A stretch of DNA of 64,000 nt from Bradyrhizobium sp. 200 (GTDB lineage: Bacteria > Pseudomonadota > Alphaproteobacteria > Rhizobiales > Xanthobacteraceae): assembly GCF_023100945.1 (NCBI RefSeq), contig NZ_CP064689.1, positions 2,648,001 through 2,712,000 of the forward strand. Direction: 5' to 3'. Positions within the stretch are counted from its first letter, which is position 1; the number at the start of each line of letters is the position of its first letter. A program made the translations under genes and the position numbers. Below the pieces are notes generated by a model. The model saw nothing but the letters and a program-made list of their open reading frames with translations, was not told the DNA's origin and searched no databases. This document shows positions 9,367-17,605 of this stretch, one piece after another.

Positions 9367-9705
9367 ATGCCGCTGACCCGGGACCGAATTGTTGGACACG
9401 ACACCGAGCGCCTCGCGTTCAGGTTCACGATGCTGAACGCCGCCGATACGGTCGAGTGTCAGATCAGCGATGCCGCGATGGACGAATTGGCCGGCACCAG
9501 AGGAACAGAAAGCATGGCCAGGCAGGCGCAATTCCTGGCGTTGCGTGATGCCATCGAAGGCATCGCATCAGATATGTTCGACAGGGTACCCGTGGTCAAA
9601 GGCCGCGTCATCCGGATATTCACCAAGCACATCAAAGGTGATCCTCCATCGGGCGCTATGGGGGCGTCGAATGAGCCGACGGCCCACCCCCACCATATGG
9701 GCTGA
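9367..9705 (+). CDS. DUF1488 family protein
   Basis: 112 residues. The core (about 14-85) has the DUF1488 pattern: LAFRFTMLNAADTVECQISDAAMDEL, then a helix with FLALRDAIEGIASDMFDR and a final strand VKGRVIRIFTKHI. These small proteins are common in rhizobia and Burkholderia and have no assigned role. The ~30 C-terminal residues are unrelated low-complexity sequence. The gene stands alone between the TPR gene and a convergent gene. Confidence 0.7.
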   Translation: MPLTRDRIVGHDTERLAFRFTMLNAADTVECQISDAAMDELAGTRGTESMARQAQFLALRDAIEGIASDMFDRVPVVKGRVIRIFTKHIKGDPPSGAMGASNEPTAHPHHMG

Positions 9706-9716
9706 AAGCCGCAACG

Positions 9717-10007
9717 CTATCGCGACATCACTTCGTAAATCCTGATGCCCGATATGTAGGGATTGCTTTGCGCCATCTTCTCGGCCTCATCCAGGCTGCC
9801 GGCGCGAACAATGGTGAAGCCGGTAATCGAGTCATGTCCTAGCGGCAATTCCCTGGTGCCTGCTTTCGAAATCTCGCGGCCGGTGATGAATGGGCCGGTA
9901 TTGTCGACGATATTGTCTTTGAAGGTCTCGAACCATTTGCCCCAGGCCGCCATGATGTCCGGTGTGGGTTTTTCGAACCCGTAATGCAACAGAACGAACT
10001 TCTTCAT
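9717..10007 (-). CDS. YCII-related domain protein
   Basis: 96 residues from the ATG at 10007, which has GGAGG five bases upstream; the ATG at 10019 lacks this. It has the ferredoxin-like YCII pattern: KKFVLLHYGFEKPT, then a helix MAAWGKWFETFK, a GPFITGREIS turn and a final FTIVRAGSLDEAEKMAQSNPY-IRIYEVM strand. This resembles the DGPF/PhnB-like small proteins often placed beside regulators. It lies 41 bases downstream of the HxlR gene on the same strand and is probably the last gene of that operon. Confidence 0.75.
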   Translation of the reverse strand: MKKFVLLHYGFEKPTPDIMAAWGKWFETFKDNIVDNTGPFITGREISKAGTRELPLGHDSITGFTIVRAGSLDEAEKMAQSNPYISGIRIYEVMSR

Positions 10008-10048
10008 TTTGTCCTCCATGTCGTTGCGATGGCTTCAAATTCGAGTTG

Positions 10049-10723
10049 CTATCCCGCTGTTGCGCGTCGGCGTTCGGCGAGGTCGAACAGTTGCGGCAGC
10101 TTGCGAACCAGCATGGCCGATCCCTGGACTTTCGCGCGCTGCGATGCCACCGCCTCGTCGAGGGATACGCTCTTGCCGATGATCTGAAGAACCGCATCGA
10201 ACGGGGCCTCCAGCGATCCCTTGCAGGGTGTCTGGCCCTTCCGGATCGTCGTTCCAGCCGGCCCTCCGGCAATGGTGAAGGGCGCTGACTTGCTGCCGTG
10301 GCTGACGACGAGGCCGATGTTCACATCAGGCACGGGCGTGCGCTTGGCGATGGCATCGAGACCGAGCAGCACCCAGTCCGGCTCGAACGCGTCGCCCGGC
10401 ACGGGCGGAAACAGGAAGCGGCCGCCCCAGCGGATCAATTCCCGGATCGCCGGCTGGATTTCGCGGCCGATCTCGGTCAGCTCGTAGAGCTGGGCGTTGA
10501 CCGGTCTGGGCAATATGATCTTGCGAACGACGTTGCTGTCGATCAATTCGGTCAGGCGCGAGGTGAGCAAAGTGGGGCTTATCCCATCGAGATGATCCAG
10601 CAAATCGCCGAAACGCTTCGGCCCCAGCAACAGCTCCCGGATGATCAGCAATGTCCACCGCTCGCCGATGAGTTCGGCTGCGCGGGCAAGCGCGCAGAAC
10701 TGCGGGTAGTGGAGTTTGCTCAT
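10049..10723 (-). CDS. HxlR-family transcriptional regulator
   Basis: 224 residues from the ATG at 10723; earlier in-frame starts lie within the upstream gene and give nonsense. The winged-helix domain covers about residues 5-110: CALARAAELIGERWTLLIIRELLLGPKRFGDLLDHLDGISPTLLTSRLTELIDSNVV is the classic HxlR signature. The extra ~110-residue C-terminal domain is seen in longer HxlR members. The start overlaps the stop of the membrane-protein gene by ATGA, so the pair is coupled. No N-terminal redox cysteine beyond Cys11 is obvious. Confidence 0.85.
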   Translation of the reverse strand: MSKLHYPQFCALARAAELIGERWTLLIIRELLLGPKRFGDLLDHLDGISPTLLTSRLTELIDSNVVRKIILPRPVNAQLYELTEIGREIQPAIRELIRWGGRFLFPPVPGDAFEPDWVLLGLDAIAKRTPVPDVNIGLVVSHGSKSAPFTIAGGPAGTTIRKGQTPCKGSLEAPFDAVLQIIGKSVSLDEAVASQRAKVQGSAMLVRKLPQLFDLAERRRATAG

Positions 10724-11178
10724 GAAATTGTTCGGTCGACCTCCGGAGCTCGATGGGCGAGGGCCATCAAGGGCCCCACGATCAGGAACTGCGCAAGCGT
10801 GAAGGCGGATTCGAGGACAACGTAATCCGTGATCGACGCCATCGGATGTTTTGCAGCGACCGCAAGCGTCGTGAACGACCAGGACAGCAGGCCCGCGGCC
10901 AACCCAAACAGCAGTCCGCTTTTGAGGATGGAGCTGCGACCCTGCGGAAACAGGCGGGGAAAGACCCACGAGAAAATGGCGGCTTGAACGATCATCGAAG
11001 CCAATCCGAACGGGATGATGGGATCGGCGCGGTAGATGCCGAGCGCATGATAGCGATGCTCGAACAGGACGAGATGCCAGACAAAGGCGATCGGGAAGGT
11101 GGGGACGATGTAGGCCGCCATGCCAAGCCAGAAACGGCGCGCGCTCGGGTAGGGGGTGTCGGATGCGATTGTCGTCAT
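10720..11178 (-). CDS. Four-helix membrane protein, first gene of the HxlR operon
   Basis: 152 residues from the ATG at 11178, which has GGGAGG seven bases upstream. Four hydrophobic segments are visible: FWLGMAAYIVPTFPIAFVWHL, FGLASMIVQAAIFSWVF, GLLFGLAAGLLSWSFTTLAV and the last one ending in FLIVGPLMALAHRA. It resembles small uncharacterised rhizobial membrane proteins. It is translationally coupled to the HxlR regulator that probably controls both. Confidence 0.7.
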   Translation of the reverse strand: MTTIASDTPYPSARRFWLGMAAYIVPTFPIAFVWHLVLFEHRYHALGIYRADPIIPFGLASMIVQAAIFSWVFPRLFPQGRSSILKSGLLFGLAAGLLSWSFTTLAVAAKHPMASITDYVVLESAFTLAQFLIVGPLMALAHRAPEVDRTIS

Positions 11179-11212
11179 CGAAGCGCCTCCCAATCTACAT
11201 GATACAATAATT

Positions 11213-11241
11213 ATAGTAGATACTCCAAAAAATGGAGTCAA
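11213..11241 (-). promoter_or_regulatory. Promoter and likely HxlR operator
   Basis: On the minus strand, TTGACT (11236-11241) and TACTAT (11213-11218) are separated by exactly 17 bases in an AT-rich patch. Two palindromes cover the spacer and -10: ACTCC-N7-GGAGT (11222-11238) and AGTA-GA-TACT (11216-11225). HxlR-type regulators such as YodB bind TACT/AGTA-type palindromes, so autoregulation is the simplest reading. Confidence 0.65.
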
Positions 11242-11395
11242 GTTCTGTCCTCCCGCTCAAATAGATTAGGCGGCGCGCTGACGCACCGCCCCCTCGTCGA
11301 GCGCGACGAGATGGCGCGCGTTCCTTCACCCCTCGACAGATGCGCGTCAAAGCGGCAGCCTGCGGGCCAACAGCCTGCCGGAGGACGCCGTCACG

Positions 11396-11632
11396 ATGAG
11401 CAAGCCCGCCAAGACCGAAGCCGAACTCATCGCAATGGCGCGGGCCGAATTGAAGGTCCACGCCAATTGTCCCGACGGCATCGTGATATCCGTGCTGCGC
11501 GACGGCCATAGCTGGGAATTCCGCGCCGAGGCCGAAGAAGCCGTCATCGCCAAGCCCGGCTATCCCGAATGCGTCGCCATGCTGGTCCAGATCGGTGACC
11601 ACCTCTGCAAGCAGTACGATTTCAAGGAGTGA
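11396..11632 (+). CDS. Small conserved hypothetical protein
   Basis: 78 residues, soluble, no signal. The sequence has an N-terminal helix (TEAELIAMARAELKVH) followed by strands (GIVISVLRDGHSWEFRAEA) and a C-terminal helix (AMLVQIGDHLCKQYDF). It resembles short rhizobial proteins of unknown function found as single genes. Codon use fits neighbouring genes. It is convergent with the FAD oxidase gene. Confidence 0.6.
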   Translation: MSKPAKTEAELIAMARAELKVHANCPDGIVISVLRDGHSWEFRAEAEEAVIAKPGYPECVAMLVQIGDHLCKQYDFKE

Positions 11633-11678
11633 GGGGCGGCTGCGGACGTTCGGCTCGGCTTGACCGCGCAAAACGTCG

Positions 11679-13073
11679 TCACACCGTAAAGATCCGCCCC
11701 GGGTTCAAGATATTCTTCGGGTCGAGCGCGCGCTTGAGCGTGCGCATGGTTTCGATTTCCGCTTCGGTGCGGCTCATTCTCAGGTAAGGCCGCCTCAGGA
11801 TGCCGATGCCGTGTTCGGCCGAGATCGAGCCGCCGAATTCGCCCGTGAGGTCGTAGACCAGCTTCTCGAATTCGTCGTGCTTGTCGGGCGTATGTTCGTG
11901 ATACACGCTGGGGTGCAAATTGCCGTCGCCGACGTGTCCCATCACGATGGTGAAGGCTTGCGGATCGATCCCTTTGACTCGCGCATCGAGCGTATCCGCA
12001 TAGTCCTCCATCCTGTCGACGGCGAGACTGATATCGAAGCCCATCCGCGCGGCGTAAGGAAAGCTGCGGCCCAGTTCGACGCTGGAATCGCGGATACGCC
12101 AGATCGCGGCGACGGATGCATTCGAGGTCGAGAGCGTGGCGTCGAGGATCAGATTGTCGTCCATCGCGGTCTCGAGCAGTTTCTCGAGATCGGCATGGAT
12201 GCGCTCGGGGTCGCTGCCGGAAGCCTCCAGCAGAACGTAGAACGGATGGTGTGTCGGCAGCGGCCCGGCCACGCCCTTCACGCGCACGACGACGAGGCGG
12301 TAGTAGGCATTCCACATCACTTCGAATGCGGTCAGTTCGCCGCCGAGATGTTCCCGCGCCATCCTCAGGAATGCGGTGACCTGCCCGAACGAGGGCAGGG
12401 CGCACAGCGCCACCTGCCGCTCCGCCGGCGCGGGAAAGACGCGCAGCGCAGCGCGCGTCACCACGCCGAGGATGCCTTCGCTGCCAATGAAAAGCTGCTT
12501 TAGGTCGATGCCGGTGTTGTTCTTGATGTATTTGCGCAGGCCCTTGAGCACGGTCCCATCGGCGGTGACGACTTCGAGGCCGAGAATCAGGTCACGCGTC
12601 ATGCCGTAGCGGATGACGCGGTTGCCGCCGGCATTGGTCGAGATGTTGCCGCCGATGGTGCAGCTCCCGCGCGCGCCAAGATCGAGCGGAAACATCAGGC
12701 CGTCCTGCTCGACCCGCTCCTGGAGCTTCTGCAGCGGCGTGCCCGCCTGAGCGATGGCGACGCCGGCGGAGGCATCGACCTCTTCGATGTTGTTCATGCG
12801 CTCCATCGACAGCACGATTTCGTTCGCATTCGGCAGCGCGCCGCGCACCAGCCCGGTCATGCCGCCCTGCGTGGTAACGGGGACACCTTCGCGATGGCAG
12901 AGCCGCAACAACGCGGAGACATCCTCCGTCGTTCTGGGGCGGACGACCGCGCGCGGTTTCGGTACCTGATTGCCGGCGAGATCGTGATGATAGCGCGCAT
13001 CGATGTCGCCGCCTGACAGCACCGCGCCCTTGTCGAGCGCGTTGCGCAGTTCGTCAATGAAGCCCTCGGACAT
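11679..13073 (-). CDS. FAD-linked oxidase, GlcD / D-2-hydroxyacid dehydrogenase type
   Basis: 464 residues from the ATG at 13073; the in-frame GTG further up adds an Arg-rich stretch. The PCMH FAD-binding domain spans about 35-215 (VVRPRTTEDVSALLRLC, TTQGGMTGLVRGALP, then LDLGARGSCTIGGNISTNAGG). The C-terminal FAD-oxidase domain carries the conserved GHVGDGNLHPSVY and EHGIG motifs. These fit the glycolate oxidase GlcD and D-2-hydroxyglutarate/D-lactate dehydrogenase family. The exact 2-hydroxyacid cannot be read from sequence, and no glcE/glcF partners are adjacent, favouring a stand-alone dehydrogenase passing electrons to ETF or a quinone. Confidence 0.85.
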   Translation of the reverse strand: MSEGFIDELRNALDKGAVLSGGDIDARYHHDLAGNQVPKPRAVVRPRTTEDVSALLRLCHREGVPVTTQGGMTGLVRGALPNANEIVLSMERMNNIEEVDASAGVAIAQAGTPLQKLQERVEQDGLMFPLDLGARGSCTIGGNISTNAGGNRVIRYGMTRDLILGLEVVTADGTVLKGLRKYIKNNTGIDLKQLFIGSEGILGVVTRAALRVFPAPAERQVALCALPSFGQVTAFLRMAREHLGGELTAFEVMWNAYYRLVVVRVKGVAGPLPTHHPFYVLLEASGSDPERIHADLEKLLETAMDDNLILDATLSTSNASVAAIWRIRDSSVELGRSFPYAARMGFDISLAVDRMEDYADTLDARVKGIDPQAFTIVMGHVGDGNLHPSVYHEHTPDKHDEFEKLVYDLTGEFGGSISAEHGIGILRRPYLRMSRTEAEIETMRTLKRALDPKNILNPGRIFTV

Positions 13074-13185
13074 GCCCCTGCCTCTTCTTGGTGAGAAGTT
13101 TGGCCGAAGCTTTACATGCGGCATGGCCGGGAAGAAACCCGGCATGGCGTCGGGGCATCGCGTTTTTAATTGCGATCTATCCCGA

Positions 13186-13401
13186 CTAGCGCCGTGGCCG
13201 CCGCGTCGGCGCGGGGCGGCGACGGGGCGTTGCTTCCTGCCGCTCCGGCTCGACCGACGTGATCTGGTTGCAAGCAGCGCACTTATAGACGTAGACGAGC
13301 GGGCGCAATCCGATTTGGGGCAGCTTTCCGATCCTGACCGTGCCGATCCCGCAAACTTCGCAGCGCGGCGGCAGAGCGGTTTCTGAATGCGGCACGGACA
13401 T
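13186..13401 (-). CDS. Small zinc-ribbon protein with basic tail
   Basis: 71 residues. Two CxxC pairs (CEVCG at about 14-18 and CAAC at about 41-44) form a probable zinc ribbon; the last 15 residues are Arg/Pro-rich. No enzymatic domain is present. Similar short proteins are frequent in Bradyrhizobium and are unassigned. Single gene. Confidence 0.6.
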   Translation of the reverse strand: MSVPHSETALPPRCEVCGIGTVRIGKLPQIGLRPLVYVYKCAACNQITSVEPERQEATPRRRPAPTRRPRR

Positions 13402-13665
13402 ATGTACTATCGCAAAGTGAACTATCGCTAAGCAACGAAGGAAAACACGGCCAGATTGGCCGTCGATTGCATCTTATTCGTGGAAATAGAGGTCCGTAAG
13501 AATACGAGGTCCGCCACCGGCGTCCATCTTTTGCCACCAAATCGACCCTGGCCGGGCATCCAAACAACACACTGTAGGATACAGAGTCGGGAGGCCAGCG
13601 CGCGACCACTAGGAAATTCCGCCGGATCGAATCCGGCCGGAATCCAATTTGTAAGGCGTGCAGAA

Positions 13666-13896
13666 ATGTCTTCCACCAACGGTCACGACACATCGATGCA
13701 GGCGGCGCTGGCGGTTGCGGAGGCTGCGGCGTCCCGTCCATCGCCCGCCGACAGATTCAATATTGACCGGGAAGGGCCGGCGAAACGCGCCGGAAAACTT
13801 CGGGCGCTGCAGCAGCGATTCCAGAAACTGAACGAATATTGCGACGAGACGGTCGCCGAAATTCGCGCTTCGCTGGAGCGGGCACCGCCGCGCTAA
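13666..13896 (+). CDS. Small helical protein
   Basis: 76 residues from the ATG at 13666 (ATGTCTTCCACC); the open frame begins much further up but has Arg-rich, non-protein-like composition there. The C-terminal half is strongly helical (KLRALQQRFQKLNEYCDETVAEIRASLERA). No known family. It is followed at once by a palindromic repeat and a hairpin that may terminate it. Confidence 0.5.
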   Translation: MSSTNGHDTSMQAALAVAEAAASRPSPADRFNIDREGPAKRAGKLRALQQRFQKLNEYCDETVAEIRASLERAPPR

Positions 13897-13897
13897 A

Positions 13898-13941
13898 GCA
13901 TGATCCGGAAAAGTGGGTACCGGTTTTCCGAAAGATCATGC
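13898..13941. repeat. Rhizobial palindromic repeat
   Basis: An imperfect palindrome begins GCATGATC and ends GATCATGC, with CGGAAAA and TTTTCCG inner arms around GTGGGTACC. It is typical of short dispersed elements in Bradyrhizobium and related genomes (recalled, not searched). Confidence 0.7.
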
Positions 13942-13956
13942 TCATATCAAAGAGAT

Positions 13957-13995
13957 AGAGCGGGATGACGATTCGAAGAAAAGTCATCCCGCTCT
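13957..13995 (+). terminator. Strong hairpin, possible terminator
   Basis: AGAGCGGGATGAC (13957-13969) pairs perfectly with GTCATCCCGCTCT (13983-13995) around a 13-base loop. There is no T-run, so it could be a repeat element or an RNA-stabilising hairpin rather than a classic terminator. Confidence 0.5.
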
Positions 13996-14138
13996 AGGGG
14001 CCGTTCCGGCTACGAGGCCCGGACTCCCGAAGCAGGAAGGCGTTTCGAAGAACGTTATCCAGCTCAGGGCACTCCGGGCCTTGCTGCTCTGCCGGTGGAG
14101 CGCGACATCACGAGTTCGGATGCCGCTCCGGCGTCGTC

Positions 14139-14462
14139 TTACTTCTTGTCGATCCTCGTGACCGCGTCCGTCTTGTCGATCTTGGTGATGGTCTTGGTCC
14201 CCGCCGTGTCGCTCACGGCGAAGGTGACCCTGTCGCCGGCGTGCAGGGCATTGAGCCGCGCGCCATCCTGGATCTTGAATTCTTCGGTGGCGGCGCCGGT
14301 GTTCGCACCGGTGGTGCCGTCAGGCATATCCTTGATCGAGATTGTGCCGCTGATCCGGTCTATTCTGGTCACCATTCCGGTCCGCGCTTGCTGGGCAAGC
14401 GCCGACGTAGCGGCGATGCTGAGGACCGCGGTGGCGGCCATAATCATCCCTGCGATTTTCAT
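14139..14462 (-). CDS. CusF-like periplasmic copper-binding protein
   Basis: 107 residues with a signal peptide (MKIAGMIMAATAVLSIAATSALA, cleavage near ALAQQ). The mature part is a small beta-barrel of the CusF type: TGMVTRIDRISGTISIKD, an alanine loop, FKIQDGARLNALHAGDRVTFAVSD and a final ITKIDKTDAV strand. The family contains CusF (Cu/Ag chaperone), but the CusF Met/Trp/His copper ligands are not all visible, so metal binding is uncertain. No copper efflux genes are adjacent. Confidence 0.65.
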   Translation of the reverse strand: MKIAGMIMAATAVLSIAATSALAQQARTGMVTRIDRISGTISIKDMPDGTTGANTGAATEEFKIQDGARLNALHAGDRVTFAVSDTAGTKTITKIDKTDAVTRIDKK

Positions 14463-14579
14463 GGAATACTCCCGGCTGTAGGCGGTCTACGATAAGCCGG
14501 AATTGCGGCATTAGTTCCGCACCGGAGCGCGGTGCGGCAATTTCTTCGCTCTTCAAACAGGGCGTCGTTGACGACCCCG

Positions 14580-15635
14580 CTAGGCCGCGCCGGCCTCGGG
14601 CTCGAGTTCGGTTTCCGTCACCGTGCGATTGCGGCCGAGCCGCTTGGCTTGATAGAGCCCGCGGTCGCAGCGCTCGATCATGGCGTCGGCCGATTCGGCG
14701 AGACGGAATTGGGCCACGCCGATCGAAACCGTGATGCTGCCGATTTCCTTGCCCGTCGCACGACGCGTCAGGCGTGCTTCGGCGATGCGGCGGCGAATCC
14801 GCTCGGCGACGGCCGTGCAGGCCTGAAGATCCGCTCCCGGAAGCACCGCGATCAATTCCTCTCCGCCGTAGCGGGCTGCAAGATCGACTTCGCGAACACC
14901 TTCCTGCAAGACCTTGGCCACCAGCCGAAGCACCTGATCGCCGACCTGATGGCCATAATCGTCGTTGAATTTCTTGAAATGATCGATGTCGATCAGGAAG
15001 ACGCTAAGCGCCTCGTCCTTTTCCATCGCCGTGATCTGGGCGAGGCGAAGGAATTCATCCATCGAATGCCGGTTGGCGAGCCCGGTCAGCGCATCGGTAT
15101 TGGAGCGTTGCTCGGCCGCCTTCAGCGAGTCGCGGATGCTGTCCAGTTCTTCCGAGGTGGCGGCGAAATTAGCCTCCAGCGTTGCGGCACGCGCCGTCGC
15201 CTTCGACAATTCATCGACCAGCTTCGCGATGATCGTACAGGGATCGCTGGTGGCCTCGGCTTCCGAAGACACCTCGCCAAGCGCCTTCATGTGGCTGCGG
15301 TTGTCGGTGACGGCAGTGTTGAGGAATTGCTGGGCGGTGGCGATCAGGCCGCTCAACTGCTCGGGAAGGTCACCGAGCGGGTCGGGGCCGGACTGCGGCG
15401 CCACATAGGTAATGTAGAGTTCGTGGTTGATCGCCGGGTCGAATTTGCGCTTGCCCGCGATCAGGATGTCGATGGTCCTTCGCAGCGCCAGCGAGTTGCC
15501 CAGGGAATACTCGAACCAGACGGCGAAATTGGTGGGGGTGGCTGGAACCGACTGCTGCGACATCAACCGAATAGCCCGGTCAGCAATCGTCGTGGCGTAT
15601 TCGACGTCCATCTCGCCGATCGACTGGCCTGCCAT
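14580..15635 (-). CDS. Diguanylate cyclase, GGDEF domain
   Basis: 351 residues, no membrane segment. Residues 1-170 form a helical N-terminal module of unknown fold, and a GGDEF domain covers about 175-340: DALTGLANRHSMDEF, FLIDIDHFKKFND, then R-Y-G-G-E-E-L at the active site (257-261). An inhibitory I-site, REVD at 248-251, lies exactly five residues upstream, so the enzyme is probably active and subject to product inhibition by c-di-GMP. It sits downstream of a one-mismatch CtrA-like box. It resembles PleD-class regulators but lacks receiver domains. Confidence 0.85.
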   Translation of the reverse strand: MAGQSIGEMDVEYATTIADRAIRLMSQQSVPATPTNFAVWFEYSLGNSLALRRTIDILIAGKRKFDPAINHELYITYVAPQSGPDPLGDLPEQLSGLIATAQQFLNTAVTDNRSHMKALGEVSSEAEATSDPCTIIAKLVDELSKATARAATLEANFAATSEELDSIRDSLKAAEQRSNTDALTGLANRHSMDEFLRLAQITAMEKDEALSVFLIDIDHFKKFNDDYGHQVGDQVLRLVAKVLQEGVREVDLAARYGGEELIAVLPGADLQACTAVAERIRRRIAEARLTRRATGKEIGSITVSIGVAQFRLAESADAMIERCDRGLYQAKRLGRNRTVTETELEPEAGAA

Positions 15636-15703
15636 CGTTTGACCCGGTGATGCGTTTTGCTACGAAATTCGGTGCCCTAAGCCTTCCATTGTGCACGAAG
15701 GAA

Positions 15704-15718
15704 CTAATCTGGCCTTAA
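15704..15718 (-). promoter_or_regulatory. CtrA-like box, one mismatch
   Basis: On the minus strand this reads TTAA-GGCCAGA-TTAG, about 70 bases before the diguanylate cyclase start. It differs from TTAA-N7-TTAA by one base. The site may link c-di-GMP synthesis to the cell cycle, but one-mismatch boxes are expected by chance. Confidence 0.4.
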
Positions 15719-15794
15719 ATTCCCCGGGAAACTCCGTTGCAAATACGTAACTAATGTTGACCTATTTGCATCTGGAACCCGAGGGAACCGGCCG

Positions 15795-16550
15795 CTAGCT
15801 GCCGCCGTAGCTCTGCACCAGGCTCCCCGCCACCAGCGACCAGCCGTCGACCAGCACGAAAAAGATCAACTTGAACGGCAGCGACACCACGACCGGTGGC
15901 AGCATCATCATACCCATCGACATCAGGACCGACGCGACCACGAGATCGATGATCAGGAAGGGAAGAAACAGCAGGAAACCGATCTCGAAGGCGCGTTTCA
16001 GTTCGGAGATCATGAAGGCCGGGACCAGGATCCGCAGCGACAGGTCTTCCGGCGTCGCCGGCGGCGGCTCGCCGGAGAGGTCGACGAACAGCTTCAGGTC
16101 CTTTTCGCGAACGTTCTTCTGCATGAAGCCGCGCAGCGGCACAGAGGCCTTTTGCAGCGCTTCCTCGACCCCGATCTGGTTGGCGACCAGCGGCTTGATG
16201 CCGTCGTCATAGGACTTCTGCAAGACAGGTCCCATCACGAACGCGGTCAGGAACATCGCGAGCGCAATGATCACCGAGTTGGGCGGGGCGGTCGCGGTGC
16301 CCAATGCGGTGCGCAGCAGTGACAGCACGACGACGATCCGCGTGAACGACGTCATCATGATCAGGATCGACGGCGCGATCGACAGCACCGTCAGCAGCGC
16401 GATCAACTGGATCGCGCGCTCGGTGACGCCGCCGCCGCCCTGGCCGAGATTGATGCTGATATCCTGCGCCAGCGCCGGATCGGCGAGCGATCCGGCGGCG
16501 GTCAGGATTAAGAAAAATAAAACTCTACGCGGAGAAGTCGTCGGCCTCAC
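15795..16550 (-). CDS. fliP: Flagellar type III export gate protein FliP
   Basis: 251 residues with a cleavable N-terminal signal (to about ADPALAQ) and four membrane segments. The FliP hallmarks are present: the SFTRIVVVLSLLRTALGT motif, P-N-S-V at the start of segment 2, and FLLFLPFLIIDLVVASVLMSMGMMMLPP. FliP oligomerises with FliQ and FliR to form the export gate. Its first codon overlaps the fliO stop (ATGA, 16547-16550). Unlike fliQ/fliR/flhB, which are on the opposite strand, it is transcribed with fliO. Confidence 0.95.
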   Translation of the reverse strand: MRPTTSPRRVLFFLILTAAGSLADPALAQDISINLGQGGGGVTERAIQLIALLTVLSIAPSILIMMTSFTRIVVVLSLLRTALGTATAPPNSVIIALAMFLTAFVMGPVLQKSYDDGIKPLVANQIGVEEALQKASVPLRGFMQKNVREKDLKLFVDLSGEPPPATPEDLSLRILVPAFMISELKRAFEIGFLLFLPFLIIDLVVASVLMSMGMMMLPPVVVSLPFKLIFFVLVDGWSLVAGSLVQSYGGS

Positions 16551-17605
16551 GAAGGGTTCTTTGGACGGCCCAGCAAGGACGCCATCTCGTCTTCGAGATT
16601 TTCGAAGCCGCTCTTCTGCGGAGCGGGGGTGGGAGTGGGAGGCTCGTTGCGGGCGGTACGGGCGGGCGGCGTTTCCGGCGCAACCGGCGGAGCCACCGGC
16701 TCGGCCGGCCGGCGCAGGGCGGCTTCCAGCCGCTGTGCCATCTCGGCGAGATTCTGGTCGGCGCTCGACGGCACAGGGGCCGGAGGGGTCGGGGGTGGAG
16801 GCGGCGGTGCCGCGGCGCGTTCAGGCGCCCGGGCCGGCGTCTCGGGAACCGGCGGTGCGTCACGAACTGGGAGCGTCCCACGGATGGGCAGTGCCTCGCG
16901 GATTGGCAGCGTCTCACGAACCGGCGGCGCCTCACCGCGCACTGGCGGTGCCTCGCGGACTGGCGGTGCCTCTCCGCGAACTGGCGGGACCTTGGGCAGC
17001 TCGCGCTGCGGCCGTGGCATCAGCGGCTCGTTCCGGCCGAGGCGCGGCGGGCCCGCTTCGGGACGACCGCTGATCGATTCCGGCGCAAAGCCCGTCAACG
17101 GATCGCTGCGGCGCTCCGGCATCGGCGGCGGCGCGGGGCGGCGGATTTCGTCGGCGAAGGAGGGCCGTGCGGGGCGCGGCGGCGGCTCCGGCATTTGCGG
17201 TTCGGTATGGTGATCGAAGCCGTCGGTCGATCGCGAATCGGATCTTGCCGCCTCTTCGTTCCAGGCGGCATCGGGCAGCGGCGCGATGCGCGGCGGCTGC
17301 TCGCCGACCGCCGGACGCGGCGCCATCTGGTCGCGGTTTGGCATCGCGCGCACGATATTGGGTTCGACCACGATGTCGCTCGGGCCGCCGATCATCAGGA
17401 GATGCTCGACATTGTCGCGCCGTACCAGCACCAGGCGCCGGCGGCCGTCCACGGCAGCGGCGTCGATCACGGCGAGCCGCGGCATCCGTCCGCGCTGGGT
17501 ATTGGCGCCGAGGCGGTTGTTGGCGAAACGGCGAACCAGCCATGCGGCAACGCCGATCAGCGCCAGAACGGCAATGAATGCGAAGAGGAATGTCAGTGTC
17601 TGCAT
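16547..17605 (-). CDS. fliO: Flagellar biosynthesis protein FliO with long proline-rich tail
   Basis: 352 residues, far longer than typical FliO (about 100-150). One membrane segment (about 3-25) is followed by the small FliO beta domain (about 35-85: LAVIDAAAVDGRRRLVLVRRDNVEHLLMIGGPSDIVVE). The remaining ~260 residues are Pro/Arg/Glu/Ala-rich and largely disordered, with imperfect tandem units such as PPVRGEA, PPVRETL and PIREAL at about residues 206-252. FliO helps FliP assemble the export gate. The tail is an unusual extension, possibly a binding platform; this is inference. Confidence 0.85.
   Translation of the reverse strand: MQTLTFLFAFIAVLALIGVAAWLVRRFANNRLGANTQRGRMPRLAVIDAAAVDGRRRLVLVRRDNVEHLLMIGGPSDIVVEPNIVRAMPNRDQMAPRPAVGEQPPRIAPLPDAAWNEEAARSDSRSTDGFDHHTEPQMPEPPPRPARPSFADEIRRPAPPPMPERRSDPLTGFAPESISGRPEAGPPRLGRNEPLMPRPQRELPKVPPVRGEAPPVREAPPVRGEAPPVRETLPIREALPIRGTLPVRDAPPVPETPARAPERAAAPPPPPPTPPAPVPSSADQNLAEMAQRLEAALRRPAEPVAPPVAPETPPARTARNEPPTPTPAPQKSGFENLEDEMASLLGRPKNPS

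Noticed and set aside
14532..15650. 372-residue plus-strand frame over the diguanylate cyclase
   Set aside because: Antisense shadow; the minus strand has an intact GGEEL and I-site.
16629..17213. Gly/Arg-rich plus-strand frame over fliO
   Set aside because: Reverse reading of the proline-rich tail repeats; compositional artefact.
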